Notes: generated by a model from the letters alone, not told the origin. Positions 16,779 through 25,700 are shown, numbered from the stretch's first letter. The stretch is DNA of 64,000 nt from Balneola sp. EhC07 (GCF_001650905.1 NZ_LXYG01000001.1:124001-188000); one strand, 5' to 3'. Numbers and translations: made by a program.

Positions 16779-17860
16779 TATTTGCGAACTTTCTGTTTTA
16801 GCAATTTGATCAAATCATTCGCACCATGAGCAAGCACATCAAAACAAGGAAGACCGGTTTCTGCTGTGATTTTTTTGCAAGCAGGTTCAATCTCTTCCGG
16901 TTTAAGTCCTTCGTGATTTAATGTTACTGCAATCACTTCTTTTCCTGAAATTACTTTAATAGCATTTATTTGTTCATGTAGTGGATGAAGTTTATAACCC
17001 GGAAATCCGTCATATTCCAAACGAGTAGGAGCATGTTGCAAAATCACAAAATCAGGTCTACCCGCCGCAAGGATCTCAAATCCACCGGGATAAGCCGGAT
17101 TCATTAAGCTTCCCTGACCTTCAATAATTACCACATCCGGATCAGCTTCTTTCCAGGCACTTACAACAGCATGCTCAATCTCACCGGATACAAAGTCGTT
17201 AATGCAGCTATCCATGATCATAGAATATTTGGCACCTTGCATCCAGCCTGTTTGTCCTGTACCGATCATTTCTGCTTTATATCCTTCTTTTTGGAAACCA
17301 TGCACTACTAACCAGGCTGTTGTGCGCTTTCCAATGGCAGAATCAGAACCTAAAACAGCTAGTTTTAAGCAATCTACTTTTTCAATTTCACCGGTAAAGA
17401 AATGCAATTTATCGCGATCGGGAGTTTTTCGTACGTCTCTGATCCTGCAATTATGTTTCTCTGCCAGTTTTACTAATTCTTTATCATTGGTTAGGAAATC
17501 GTGTAGTCCTGAATCAACATTTAGTCCCGCTTCCAAAGCAGCAGCAATTTCCTGTTTCGCTGACTGTGGAAGTCGCCCCCCATCCGGAGCAAGACCAACC
17601 ACAAAATTCTTAACAGCAACACCATCTTTGCTCAATTCGGAATAAGCAGTATCAAAATCTTTGAAGATTTTGATCCCATTTGGCTTATTATCCAATACTT
17701 CTCCGGCATCTTTTCCAGCATACCTCTCATCAATAATTCCAACAACATTGTACCGCTCGGTAAACCGAACTAGTCCATGCGAAGTTTTTCCTTCAGGAGT
17801 ATTGAACATACCCTGACAGTAAACAATTGCGGTTCCGTCTATAGATTCTTTGTGTTGCAT
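16778..17860 (-). CDS. dgcN: DUF1611 protein, D-glutamate N-acetyltransferase DgcN type
   Basis: A 360-residue protein of the DUF1611 family. It contains a P-loop-like LGSDSAIGKRTTAWLV, a GTGQTGWMQGAKYSMIMDS motif and a VVIIEGQGSLMNPAYPGG strand in the second half. In marine bacteria the DUF1611 protein DgcN has been reported to acetylate D-glutamate, and the partner DgcA racemises the product, so that D-Glu can enter L-Glu metabolism. The tight coupling to the racemase here supports that assignment. It begins 92 bp after the threonine-synthase-like gene on the same strand. Confidence 0.8.
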   Translation of the reverse strand: MQHKESIDGTAIVYCQGMFNTPEGKTSHGLVRFTERYNVVGIIDERYAGKDAGEVLDNKPNGIKIFKDFDTAYSELSKDGVAVKNFVVGLAPDGGRLPQSAKQEIAAALEAGLNVDSGLHDFLTNDKELVKLAEKHNCRIRDVRKTPDRDKLHFFTGEIEKVDCLKLAVLGSDSAIGKRTTAWLVVHGFQKEGYKAEMIGTGQTGWMQGAKYSMIMDSCINDFVSGEIEHAVVSAWKEADPDVVIIEGQGSLMNPAYPGGFEILAAGRPDFVILQHAPTRLEYDGFPGYKLHPLHEQINAIKVISGKEVIAVTLNHEGLKPEEIEPACKKITAETGLPCFDVLAHGANDLIKLLKQKVRK

Positions 17861-17952
17861 TGTAGTTGGATTATGAAGTGAAGATAATTCTTCAAAACTG
17901 AAGTTAGTTCTTTTTCAGATCATGTAAATGATTATGAAAGAGGGATTTGAAA

Positions 17953-19014
17953 TTAATTTTTTGCCGTGAGTACAGCTACATATCGGTCTGATTCAAGTGG
18001 CTCAGTTTCATTCAAATTAAGCAAACCGATTAAACCTGCCGTTGATGCCGGGAGTATATTTTTTCCTTCATGCTGTTTCAGATAGGTGCTCATCTTTTTC
18101 ATGTTCTTATCGCTGATGTTGTATGCATATCCATCCGTTTCAATGATAGCAGAAAGGGCTTCATCACCGTCAAAACTATGCCAGTTAATAAGAGGTTCAT
18201 TCACAAATGTTTCTCTGATCTTTTTAGGATCTAGATCTTCGCACTCTGTTAGATTTTTCTTAAAAGAATGAACGATTGGATTTTTTAAAGTAGATGAAGC
18301 CGCTAAAAACCGGGGAATTCGGGATGTTTTTCCTCTTTTATAAAGAGACACAAACCCACGGTGTATCCCGGCAAGTAAAGTTCCATTGGATACGGGCACG
18401 GCGCAGATCTTAGGAGCGTCCCGAAGCTGATCATATATTTCAAATGCAATTTGTGAATAGGCGATGATCTGCAGACTTTTATTTTGCCCGCCGGGATTGG
18501 CATCATAACTATCTTGCTCAACAGCCAATTCACTGCTCTTTATAACAGTGTCTTCATAGCTGCCGGGCAATCTGAATATATTTGAACCTAAGGATTCCAT
18601 TTCTACTATTCGATCGGTGTGATATCCATCCGGTATGTAGATATTGCATTTTAATCCGGCGAGATTAGCAGCCAAGGCCACAGAGGCTCCGTAATTCCCA
18701 CAAGTCGCTAATGTGATAGTATCGAATCCTCGTCTTAACGCATCATAAACCTGAGCAAATCCAATACGGTCTTTTTGAGTTCCGGTGGGATTGTCACCTT
18801 CAAACTTTAAAAATAATTGCCTGAAGTCATGATCGCGTTCAATATTTCTGGATCTGCTTAAACTTGTATCACCAACTTCCAGATTTATAATGTCTTCAAA
18901 AGCGATCAGACGTTCTGCAAGCGAGTTTTGTTTGTCACGAACTATTTCACTTAAAATCCGTGCCTCTTTTGAGACTTTGTTCTCAGAAATATTTGATAGA
19001 TCGCGAAGATTCAT
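17953..19014 (-). CDS. Threonine-synthase-like PLP enzyme
   Basis: A 353-residue fold-type II PLP protein. The PLP lysine lies in FEGDNPTGTQKDRIGFAQ, the phosphate/asparagine loop in LATCGNYGASVALAANLAG, and a PVSNGTLLAGIHRG glycine loop follows. The pattern is nearest to short threonine synthases, though substitution of NPTGS(F/Q)KDRG by NPTGTQKDRIG and its position upstream of dgcN leave room for another amino-acid lyase or desulfurase. Cytoplasmic. It heads the block that continues into dgcN-dgcA. Confidence 0.75.
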   Translation of the reverse strand: MNLRDLSNISENKVSKEARILSEIVRDKQNSLAERLIAFEDIINLEVGDTSLSRSRNIERDHDFRQLFLKFEGDNPTGTQKDRIGFAQVYDALRRGFDTITLATCGNYGASVALAANLAGLKCNIYIPDGYHTDRIVEMESLGSNIFRLPGSYEDTVIKSSELAVEQDSYDANPGGQNKSLQIIAYSQIAFEIYDQLRDAPKICAVPVSNGTLLAGIHRGFVSLYKRGKTSRIPRFLAASSTLKNPIVHSFKKNLTECEDLDPKKIRETFVNEPLINWHSFDGDEALSAIIETDGYAYNISDKNMKKMSTYLKQHEGKNILPASTAGLIGLLNLNETEPLESDRYVAVLTAKN

Positions 19015-19152
19015 GAATTGAATTAAGTAGTATTAAATGAGCAGAATTTTAATAGTACTTACTTTTACGCTGATAGCAAAGTATTAAGAAAGAGAGTCTA
19101 ATGACGAATGGGTGTTGGATGTTCAATTCTCAAAGTTCTATCTTCTTAGTCT

Positions 19153-19422
19153 ATGAGAAAACTTACAAAGTCCGAAAAAACGGTAATGGAGCGTCTGATC
19201 TTTCCTGAGTCATTTGATGTGATCATGGAAGAGACAAATATGCAGTTTGGTGAACTGCGTGATGACCTGATGAATTTGGTGAATCATCGTTTTGTGGAGG
19301 TTGTTAATTTTGATAATGATAAAGACAGTAAAATGGCTTTTTATGATAGCGATAATATCAAGGATTTCTCATTCCGAGCTACAAAAACAGGACTTAAAAG
19401 TTTAAATAAAGCAACTATATGA
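19153..19422 (+). CDS. Small hypothetical protein before the biotin carrier gene
   Basis: An 89-residue soluble protein with the look of a winged-helix fold: two helices (EKTVMERLIFPESFDVIMEE and ELRDDLMNLVNHRFVEVV), then a beta-hairpin (MAFYDSDNIKDFSFRAT) and a short C-terminal helix (TKTGLKSLNKA). I do not recognise the family. Its stop overlaps the start of the next gene by 4 bp, so it is translationally coupled to the biotin carrier protein and upstream of murA. A regulatory or scaffold role for that operon is possible but not shown. Confidence 0.65.
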   Translation: MRKLTKSEKTVMERLIFPESFDVIMEETNMQFGELRDDLMNLVNHRFVEVVNFDNDKDSKMAFYDSDNIKDFSFRATKTGLKSLNKATI

Positions 19423-19925
19423 AATTTGAAGCGCGCGTTTCCGAAGAACCCATTGAAGTAGATATTTCTGAAAAAGAAAACTCTTTTAAGTCCGGCGATC
19501 TGGAAGGGGAGTACGAATTTATTTCCCAAAACGGAAGATATCTCTTGAGAATCGGAACAAAACTCTACAAAATTGATAATGTAAGTTATGATGGTTCTGA
19601 TATAGAGTTTTCAGTTAACGGAGACTGGTTCAAAGTTTCTGTTAAAGACGAACAGGAATTGCTACTTGACAGACTCGGATTTAAAACCGGAAATGCTGTT
19701 GCTGAAGGGTCCCTGAAATCTCCGATGCCTGGTAAGATCCTTGATATTCTGGTTTCTGAAGGAGACGAAGTTACGAAAGGACAACCTGTGGTGATTCTGG
19801 AAGCCATGAAAATGGAAAACGAATTGAAAGCTGCTATCGACGGAACCATTGCATCAATTTCAGTAGAAGTTGGTCAGTCATTGGAAAAAAATTCACCCAT
19901 TTTGGAGATCGAAAACATTGGATAA
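19419..19925 (+). CDS. Biotin carboxyl carrier protein of an acyl-CoA carboxylase
   Basis: A 168-residue biotinyl protein. The C-terminal half has the classic lipoyl/biotinyl fold with SPMPGKILDILVSEGDEV, then the biotinylation site EAMKMEN (K131), then GQSLEKNSPILEIE. The first 95 residues form a separate beta-rich region that resembles the carrier-linking part of propionyl/acetyl-CoA carboxylase biotin subunits. No carboxylase or carboxyltransferase gene lies nearby, so it must assemble with subunits made elsewhere. Its end overlaps the murA start. Confidence 0.85.
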   Translation: MKFEARVSEEPIEVDISEKENSFKSGDLEGEYEFISQNGRYLLRIGTKLYKIDNVSYDGSDIEFSVNGDWFKVSVKDEQELLLDRLGFKTGNAVAEGSLKSPMPGKILDILVSEGDEVTKGQPVVILEAMKMENELKAAIDGTIASISVEVGQSLEKNSPILEIENIG

Positions 19926-21183
19926 ATTTATTATAGAAGGCGGAACCCCCTTAAATGGAACAATCAACATAAGTGGTTCAAAAAATGCGGCACTTCCTAT
20001 TATTGCAGCTTCGCTTTTAGGAGATTCAGAAACTACGATCACTAATATTCCTCGTTTACAGGACATTTATACTTTCAACAATGTACTGCGAGTTGTTGGT
20101 GCAAAAGTCGACTTTCAGGATAAAAAGAATACACTGATCATTGATCCTACGAACGTTTCACACTTAGAAGCGCCATATGACCTTGTGAGAAAAATGCGAG
20201 CTTCTTTTTATATGCTTGGAGCTTTAGTTGGTAAACACGGCTACGCAAAAGTTTCTCTTCCCGGCGGATGTGCGTGGGGACCCAGACCGGTTGATCTCCA
20301 TCTTAAAGGGATGGAAGCCATGGGAATTGATATCGACCTGGACAAAGGATATGTAATTGCAAAGGCTGATAAGAATTTAAAGAAATCCAGTTTTAAGCTG
20401 GAACCAAGTAGTGTTGGCGCAACAGTGAACTTGCTTCTTGCATCTGTTTTAAGAACGGAAGAATTCACCATCGAAAATGCTGCGATGGAGCCGGATGTAG
20501 TTCAACTATGTAATGTTCTAGTGAAAATGGGCGCTGACATTTCCGGAATCGGTACCGATAGAATTACGGTTCGTGGAGTTGAGTCTTTAAGTGGAGTTGA
20601 GATCGCAAACGATCCGGATAGAATTGAAGTAGGAACGTTTATGATAGCCGGAGTTCTTCATCCTGATTCTGAGCTTACGCTTGAAGGGTGTAATGTGGAT
20701 CATTTAGGAAATCTCCCGGAATTGCTTTCTAAAACCGGCGCTAAAGTTGAAGTGGATGGGTCTACTATAAAAGTGAAAGCTCCTAAAGAACTGGAAGCTG
20801 TTTCTGTTGCCACCGAAGTGTATCCGGGTTTTCCTACTGATATGCAAGCACAATGGGCAACTATGATGACACAAGCGAACGGAGTTTCAACGGTAACTGA
20901 TACGGTTTACTACGATAGATTCAGTTATGTACCCGAGCTTACACGATTAGGCGCTGACATGAGATTGGAAAAGAACACAGTCACGATCTTCGGCAAAACA
21001 GACTTTGAAGGCGCTTCCGTTATGAGTACAGATCTACGGGCAAGTGTAAGCTTAGTACTTGCAGCGATGGTTGCTGAAAATGAAACTGAGGTTCTGCGAG
21101 TGTACCACTTAGACAGAGGCTATGAAAATCTGGAACATAAACTGAATGCGGTAGGGGCGAAGATCAAGAGAGTGGATGAGTAG
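19918..21183 (+). CDS. murA: UDP-N-acetylglucosamine 1-carboxyvinyltransferase MurA
   Basis: MurA transfers enolpyruvate from PEP to UDP-GlcNAc, the first committed step of peptidoglycan synthesis. The catalytic cysteine is C118 in LPGGCAWGPRPVDLH, and K22 lies in SGSKNAALP. The closing YHLDRGYENLEHKL is typical of the family. I choose the TTG at 19918 as start (reading MDKFIIEGG): a GGAG ribosome-binding site sits 10 nt upstream and the protein then has the usual 421-residue length. An in-frame ATG at 19870 would add an unrelated extension within the carrier gene. Confidence 0.93.
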   Translation: MDKFIIEGGTPLNGTINISGSKNAALPIIAASLLGDSETTITNIPRLQDIYTFNNVLRVVGAKVDFQDKKNTLIIDPTNVSHLEAPYDLVRKMRASFYMLGALVGKHGYAKVSLPGGCAWGPRPVDLHLKGMEAMGIDIDLDKGYVIAKADKNLKKSSFKLEPSSVGATVNLLLASVLRTEEFTIENAAMEPDVVQLCNVLVKMGADISGIGTDRITVRGVESLSGVEIANDPDRIEVGTFMIAGVLHPDSELTLEGCNVDHLGNLPELLSKTGAKVEVDGSTIKVKAPKELEAVSVATEVYPGFPTDMQAQWATMMTQANGVSTVTDTVYYDRFSYVPELTRLGADMRLEKNTVTIFGKTDFEGASVMSTDLRASVSLVLAAMVAENETEVLRVYHLDRGYENLEHKLNAVGAKIKRVDE

Positions 21184-21332
21184 TTTTTTTATGAAGTGAG
21201 AAGTTAAAAGTGAAAGGTGAGAAGTGAGAAGAAAGAGCGCTTAAACCAAACTTGAGACACTAAAATTAAATCCCGAAACATTTTCATTGATCGTTGGTTC
21301 AAGGTGTTGAATCACAAACAATTAAAAGATCA

Positions 21333-21908
21333 ATGAAAAAACTAATACTACTTACAGCATTTATATTTACTGCATTTTTAACTACTGATTCTGTGAAAGC
21401 ACAGGATGGGTTCTTTTCGAACGCAAGAACACTTGAAAAAGGAGTTGGATCTGTAGCCTTACAACCGGTTTTTCTAACCAATCAGGATGATTTCATGTTC
21501 ATCATTAGAGGTGGATATGGACTTACCAACTCAGTAACAGGTCATTTAAAACTTGGACTGTTTGAAGACGAAACTTTTTTTGGTGGTCATTTTGAAACAG
21601 CATTGAATAACAGCGCAGAAAGCAACATCGACGTAGCTGCACTGGTTGGTGTACATTCTTACGGCGATCTGGGACTGAAACTTGGTCTGAATCTAAGTAC
21701 GGATCTGGATGCAGTAAGCATTTATTCAGGAATTAACTACCAACCTCTGTTTATTGAGAGCAATACTAATCATGCTATTTTAGTACCGATTGGATTTGAC
21801 GTTCACTTAAACGAAGGTTTTGACATCATGTTGGAAGGTAATATTCCTGCTAATGATGATGCCAGATATCTTGAAGCGATCACTTTTGGAACCAGATTTT
21901 ACTTCTGA
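21333..21908 (+). CDS. Outer-membrane-type beta-barrel protein
   Basis: A 191-residue exported protein. The ATG at 21333 opens a clear signal peptide (MKKLILLTAFIFTAFLTTDS, ending VKAQ), so the longer frame from 21294 is not used. The mature part alternates short hydrophobic strands and turns (FMFIIRGGYGLTNSVTGHLK, HFETALNNSAESNIDVAALVG) and ends in TRFYF, an outer-membrane sorting signal. I recognise no function. It converges on hisA with a shared terminator hairpin. Confidence 0.7.
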   Translation: MKKLILLTAFIFTAFLTTDSVKAQDGFFSNARTLEKGVGSVALQPVFLTNQDDFMFIIRGGYGLTNSVTGHLKLGLFEDETFFGGHFETALNNSAESNIDVAALVGVHSYGDLGLKLGLNLSTDLDAVSIYSGINYQPLFIESNTNHAILVPIGFDVHLNEGFDIMLEGNIPANDDARYLEAITFGTRFYF

Positions 21909-21932
21909 AATAAAGAAAGAGTCTGAATTTAA

Positions 21933-21958
21933 AGCCTGTACATTTAGTTGTGCAGGCT
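21933..21958. terminator. Bidirectional terminator between barrel gene and hisA
   Basis: AGCCTGTACA pairs with TGTGCAGGCT (one wobble) around a 6-base loop, with A-rich sequence on one side and TTTTC on the other, so it can stop transcripts from both directions. The loop region contains the hisA stop codon, so the stem overlaps the end of hisA. Confidence 0.72.
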
Positions 21959-22660
21959 TTTCATTTGCTCTAAAGTTATATGATGCTCATAAAAAGCCTT
22001 TCCAACAACCACAGCATCAATATCAGCTTCATCGAGTAAAATCAGATCTTCCTGATCAGAAACTCCACCGGAAGCAATTAACTTAATTTCCGGGAATGCT
22101 TTCTTTAAAGATATATACAATTCTGTATTTGGCCCTGATAAGGTTCCATCTTTAGAAATATCTGTACAAAGTACTTCCTGAAGTCCCTCATCAATCATTC
22201 TTTCCAAAAAGTGAAAAGTATCTTCTTCAGCAGTTTCCAGCCAACCTGAATAAGCAATTTTTCCGTCTTTAAGATCCATTCCCAGAATCATTTGGTCCTG
22301 GTATTTTTTAAGTGCTGCAATCCAGTCAGCCTCATTTTTGATTGCCATAGAACTGCAAATTACTTTTGATAGTCCTGCATCCAGAAGGAATTCAACATCG
22401 GCTAATTTTCGTATTCCTCCACCTGTTTGAACTGAGATGCCCAGATCAGAAATAATATTTTTTATGTGAGGCAGGTTTACAAATTTACCTTCTTTGGCTC
22501 CGTTAAGATCCACAATGTGTATATGATCAAAACCGGCTTCTTTAAATTGAGTAGCAATATTTAAAGGTTCTTTGTCATATATAGTAGCTTCTTCGTATTT
22601 GCCTTTGTGAAGACGGACAACTTGTCCATTCAGCAAGTCGATTGCCGGAATTACTTTCAT
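21944..22660 (-). CDS. hisA: Phosphoribosylformimino-AICAR-phosphate isomerase HisA
   Basis: A 238-residue TIM barrel that isomerises ProFAR to PRFAR in histidine synthesis. Hallmarks are MKVIPAIDLLNGQVVRL, IVDLNGAKEG, VQTGGGIRKLADV, CTDISKDGTLSGPN and IASGGVSDQEDL. It is the last gene of the cluster; hisF and hisIE, which often follow hisA in Bacteroidota, are absent here. It starts 17 bp after hisH. Cytoplasmic. Confidence 0.95.
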   Translation of the reverse strand: MKVIPAIDLLNGQVVRLHKGKYEEATIYDKEPLNIATQFKEAGFDHIHIVDLNGAKEGKFVNLPHIKNIISDLGISVQTGGGIRKLADVEFLLDAGLSKVICSSMAIKNEADWIAALKKYQDQMILGMDLKDGKIAYSGWLETAEEDTFHFLERMIDEGLQEVLCTDISKDGTLSGPNTELYISLKKAFPEIKLIASGGVSDQEDLILLDEADIDAVVVGKAFYEHHITLEQMKSLHN

Positions 22661-22677
22661 TCAATTCTAATGTGTAG

Positions 22678-23280
22678 TTACTTTTTCTGTGAATAAACCA
22701 GATCTAAAAAATTCTGTAGAACTTTAGATCCAACGGAGCCTGATTTCTCGGGATGAAACTGTACTCCCATAAAATTGTCTTTTGCCACAACTGCTGAAAA
22801 CGGAGTGATGTAATTACCTTCGGCGATGGTGTATTCAGAAACGGGGGCATAAAAACTGTGCACGAAATATAAATGCTTCTTGTCTTCTAATCCGTGTATA
22901 AGATGGTGTTCTTTTAATTTTTTGATAGTATTCCATCCCATATGAGGAACTTTATCAATTTCTGAATCGAATTTTTTAAGATATCCGGGAATAATTCCAA
23001 GCCCTTTTGTATCACCCTCAGTAGAGCCTTCATACATTAATTGCATCCCCACACAGATTCCCAAAACGGGTTTTCTTGTGGTTTTGAGCCATTCATCAAT
23101 TCCAAGTTCTTTCAGAGAATCCATCGCAGTTTTAGCATGCCCCACACCCGGAAAAATGACAGCTTTAGCACTTTCAAGTTCCTGGGCTGACTGAGCAAAA
23201 TAATAATGAGCTCCCAGCCTGTCTAAGGCATTAGAAACGGAAGCGATGTTGCCTGCTTTGTACTTGATGATAGCGATCAT
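22678..23280 (-). CDS. hisH: Imidazole glycerol phosphate synthase, glutaminase subunit HisH
   Basis: A 200-residue class I glutamine amidotransferase. The nucleophile is C76 in LGICVGMQLMYEGSTEG, and the His-Glu pair is in GVQFHPEKSG. HisH supplies ammonia to the synthase subunit HisF, whose gene is not in this window, so the two-subunit enzyme is encoded at split loci. It begins 3 bp after hisB. Confidence 0.95.
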   Translation of the reverse strand: MIAIIKYKAGNIASVSNALDRLGAHYYFAQSAQELESAKAVIFPGVGHAKTAMDSLKELGIDEWLKTTRKPVLGICVGMQLMYEGSTEGDTKGLGIIPGYLKKFDSEIDKVPHMGWNTIKKLKEHHLIHGLEDKKHLYFVHSFYAPVSEYTIAEGNYITPFSAVVAKDNFMGVQFHPEKSGSVGSKVLQNFLDLVYSQKK

Positions 23281-23283
23281 AAA

Positions 23284-24171
23284 TTAAAGAGAACCTTTAG
23301 AGCTCGGTATTTGGTTTTTAATTCGCCCGTTTTGTTCAACAGCCGCCTTCAAAGTTCGGGCAAAACCTTTAAAACAAGCTTCAATTTTGTGGTGATCATT
23401 GTCACCGGTACAACTAACATGAAGAGTTGCTTTCAAGTTCATTGCCAAGCTATAAAAAAAGTGCTCTAACATTTCGGTTGGGAAATCTCCAACATATTCA
23501 CGCTTCACCGGTACATCAAAAACCAAATAAGGTCTGCCCGAAAGATCGATCGCTACCGTAGCTTGAGCTTCATCCATAGCCAATACAAAACCGTAACGTT
23601 CTATTCCCTTTTTATCTCCTAGAGCCTGAGTAATTGCATCACCAAGAGCAATGGCGACATCTTCTATAGTGTGATGTTCATCAATTTCCAGGTCGCCCTT
23701 ACAGTAAATATCCAGATCTACAAGTCCATGACGTGCAATCTGTTCCAGCATGTGATCGAAAAATTTTAGCCCGGTATCAATGTTTGACTTTCCGGTGCCG
23801 TCCAGATTCAGGTCCACCTTTATTTTAGTCTCTTTTGTTTCTCTTTTGATGGATGCCGTTCTATTCGGAGATAAAAGTGCTGATACAATTTGTTGCCAAT
23901 CTGATGAGCTTTTTACTTCTGTGTTTGCCTCATCTCTTAAAACTAATTCGGAGTCTTTAACCCCAATAGAATAATCAGTTTTTTCGATTTCAGAAAAACC
24001 AATTCCTTCCTGATCTAACAAATTTTTTTGATCTTCTGTGATCGCTGCTCCAGAAACTGAGATCGAGAACCCTGCATCAACCAAGCTCTTTAATGAAGAA
24101 ATAGCTTGCTCACGGAAAAGGAATTGATTGTCAACAGGCAAAAGCGTATTACTTTCTATGGATACATTCAT
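23284..24171 (-). CDS. hisB: Imidazoleglycerol-phosphate dehydratase HisB with degenerate N-terminal phosphatase-like domain
   Basis: Residues from about 103 onward are a complete IGP dehydratase (RETKETKIKVDL, FFDHMLEQIARHG, DEHHTIEDVAIALGDA, GDFPTEMLEHFF, NDHHKIEACFKGFARTLK, final SSKGSL). The first 100 residues align roughly with pieces of the HAD histidinol-phosphatase half of bifunctional HisB: LKSLVDAGFSISVSG, DYSIGVKDSELVL, and DWQQIVSALL just before the dehydratase. The catalytic DxDGT motif and the zinc-binding loop are missing and the domain is about 65 residues shorter. Dehydratase activity is expected; phosphatase activity is not. Confidence 0.9.
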   Translation of the reverse strand: MNVSIESNTLLPVDNQFLFREQAISSLKSLVDAGFSISVSGAAITEDQKNLLDQEGIGFSEIEKTDYSIGVKDSELVLRDEANTEVKSSSDWQQIVSALLSPNRTASIKRETKETKIKVDLNLDGTGKSNIDTGLKFFDHMLEQIARHGLVDLDIYCKGDLEIDEHHTIEDVAIALGDAITQALGDKKGIERYGFVLAMDEAQATVAIDLSGRPYLVFDVPVKREYVGDFPTEMLEHFFYSLAMNLKATLHVSCTGDNDHHKIEACFKGFARTLKAAVEQNGRIKNQIPSSKGSL

Positions 24172-24250
24172 ATTAAATGTTACTTAAATGTGAAGTTTAA
24201 AAGTGGGTGTTTGGCTAAAATCATATAACTACTAACTAAAATGTGGAACA

Positions 24251-24658
24251 ATGAATTCAAAATTTAACATTTTGTTTTGGGTACTCAGGGTCGTAGCAGC
24301 AGGAATTTTACTGCAAACGTTGTTTTTTAAATTTACCGGTGCTCCCGAAAGCATATACATTTTTGAAACGGTTGGTTTGGAGCCATTTGGCAGGTATGCT
24401 TCAGGAATCACTGAATTATTCGCTGCAATTTTTCTTCTGATACCAAGATTCAACTGGCTAGGGGCTCTACTTTCACTTGGAGTTATGAGCGGTGCAATAG
24501 TAAGCCATTTAACAGTTTTGGGAATCGAAGTTAAAGGCGACGGCGGATTGCTTTTTGCATTAGCAATTGTGGTTTTTATCTGCTCTGCAGTTCTTTTATA
24601 CTTCGAAAAAGAAAAAATACCCGTCATTGGAGAAAAGTTTAAGAGTTCAGAATCTTAG
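24251..24658 (+). CDS. DoxX-like membrane protein inside the his cluster
   Basis: A 135-residue protein with four hydrophobic segments (ILFWVLRVVAAGILLQTLFF, YASGITELFAAIFLLIP, WLGALLSLGVMSGAIVSHLT, LLFALAIVVFICSAVLLYF). The length and the FKFTGAPES and LEPFGRYASGITEL segments fit the DoxX/DoxX-like family, often linked to oxidative stress but without a settled function. It lies on the opposite strand between hisC and hisB, and its 3' end overlaps the 3' end of hisC by 20 bp. Any hisC readthrough transcript would be antisense to it. Confidence 0.72.
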   Translation: MNSKFNILFWVLRVVAAGILLQTLFFKFTGAPESIYIFETVGLEPFGRYASGITELFAAIFLLIPRFNWLGALLSLGVMSGAIVSHLTVLGIEVKGDGGLLFALAIVVFICSAVLLYFEKEKIPVIGEKFKSSES

Positions 24659-25700
24659 TTAAAGCTTCTAAAAACTGATCATTTTCCTCGGCTGTACCAA
24701 TAGTCATCCTAAGGCAGTTTTCACAATGAGGCTCATTACCTCTGTAACGAACTATTACCCCGGAATCAGCTAACTTTTTGTATACATTCAGTGCATCATC
24801 AACTCTGAATAATAGAAAATTCGCGTCAGATGGAAATACTTTTTCTACTTGAGCCAGATTTTCTAAATCAGCAACAATCCGTTTCTTTTCTGAATTAATG
24901 GACTTGATGTTTTTTTGAACCGATCCCAAATTTTCAAACCCATTCAAAGCAGCTTGAGATGTAAGTTTATTTACATTGTATGGTGCTTTAACCTTCATCA
25001 TATAATTGATGATATCCGGGTTAGCGATTGCAATACCCAAACGTATCCCTGCCAACCCAAAAGCTTTTGAAAGTGTTTGAAGAACCACAAGGTTCGGGTA
25101 GTTTTTTACTTCTTCAGCGAAACCGGCTTGCTCAGAAAAATCGATATAAGCTTCATCTACTACTACGAGTCCATCAAAATTTTCCAAAAGATAGATTATA
25201 TCCTTGCGGTCCATATCGTTGGCAGTAGGATTATTAGGCGAGCAGACAAAGATCAGCTTGGTAAAATCCGTAACTCTGTTCAGAATGCGTTCAGTCTGAA
25301 GTTGGAAATCCGGAGTCAACAGCACTTCATCAACCTTAATATTGTTGATATTCGCGGATACTTTATACATTCCATACGTCGGAGGATTGGTAATGACTTT
25401 ATCTTTACCCGGACTGCAGAAAATTCTGAATAACAGATCTATGGCTTCATCACTTCCGACACCAACAAAGACATTCTTTGAATCTACTTTTCTGTAGTCA
25501 GCTATTTCAGACCGTAATTTTTCCTGATAGGGCATAGGATAGCGATTCAGTTCCAGATCATTTTCTATGGGTGATCCAAAACTGTTTTCATTGGCATCCA
25601 GAAGTATTCCTGAATCATAATCATCCCTTGCAGAACGATAGGGTTTTAAGTCCCGGATATTTTCCCGGACTATTTTTTCAAGGTTGAATTTTTTATTCAT
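24639..25700 (-). CDS. hisC: Histidinol-phosphate aminotransferase HisC
   Basis: A 353-residue class I/II aminotransferase using PLP. Landmarks: LDANENSFGSP, GVGSDEAIDLLFR, PPTYGMYKVSA, CSPNNPTAND, DEAYIDFSE, the PLP lysine K212 in LQTLSKAFGLAGIRLG, and the C-terminal RYRGNEPHCENCLRMTIGT. It converts imidazole-acetol phosphate to histidinol phosphate. It is 126 bp downstream of hisD, the gap holding a REP-like palindrome, and tail-to-tail with the DoxX-like gene. Confidence 0.94.
   Translation of the reverse strand: MNKKFNLEKIVRENIRDLKPYRSARDDYDSGILLDANENSFGSPIENDLELNRYPMPYQEKLRSEIADYRKVDSKNVFVGVGSDEAIDLLFRIFCSPGKDKVITNPPTYGMYKVSANINNIKVDEVLLTPDFQLQTERILNRVTDFTKLIFVCSPNNPTANDMDRKDIIYLLENFDGLVVVDEAYIDFSEQAGFAEEVKNYPNLVVLQTLSKAFGLAGIRLGIAIANPDIINYMMKVKAPYNVNKLTSQAALNGFENLGSVQKNIKSINSEKKRIVADLENLAQVEKVFPSDANFLLFRVDDALNVYKKLADSGVIVRYRGNEPHCENCLRMTIGTAEENDQFLEALTKILNS

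Noticed and set aside
21190-21235. Purine-rich GTGAGAAGT-like short repeats after murA
   Set aside because: Low-complexity sequence without consistent spacing or pairing; not a recognisable site.
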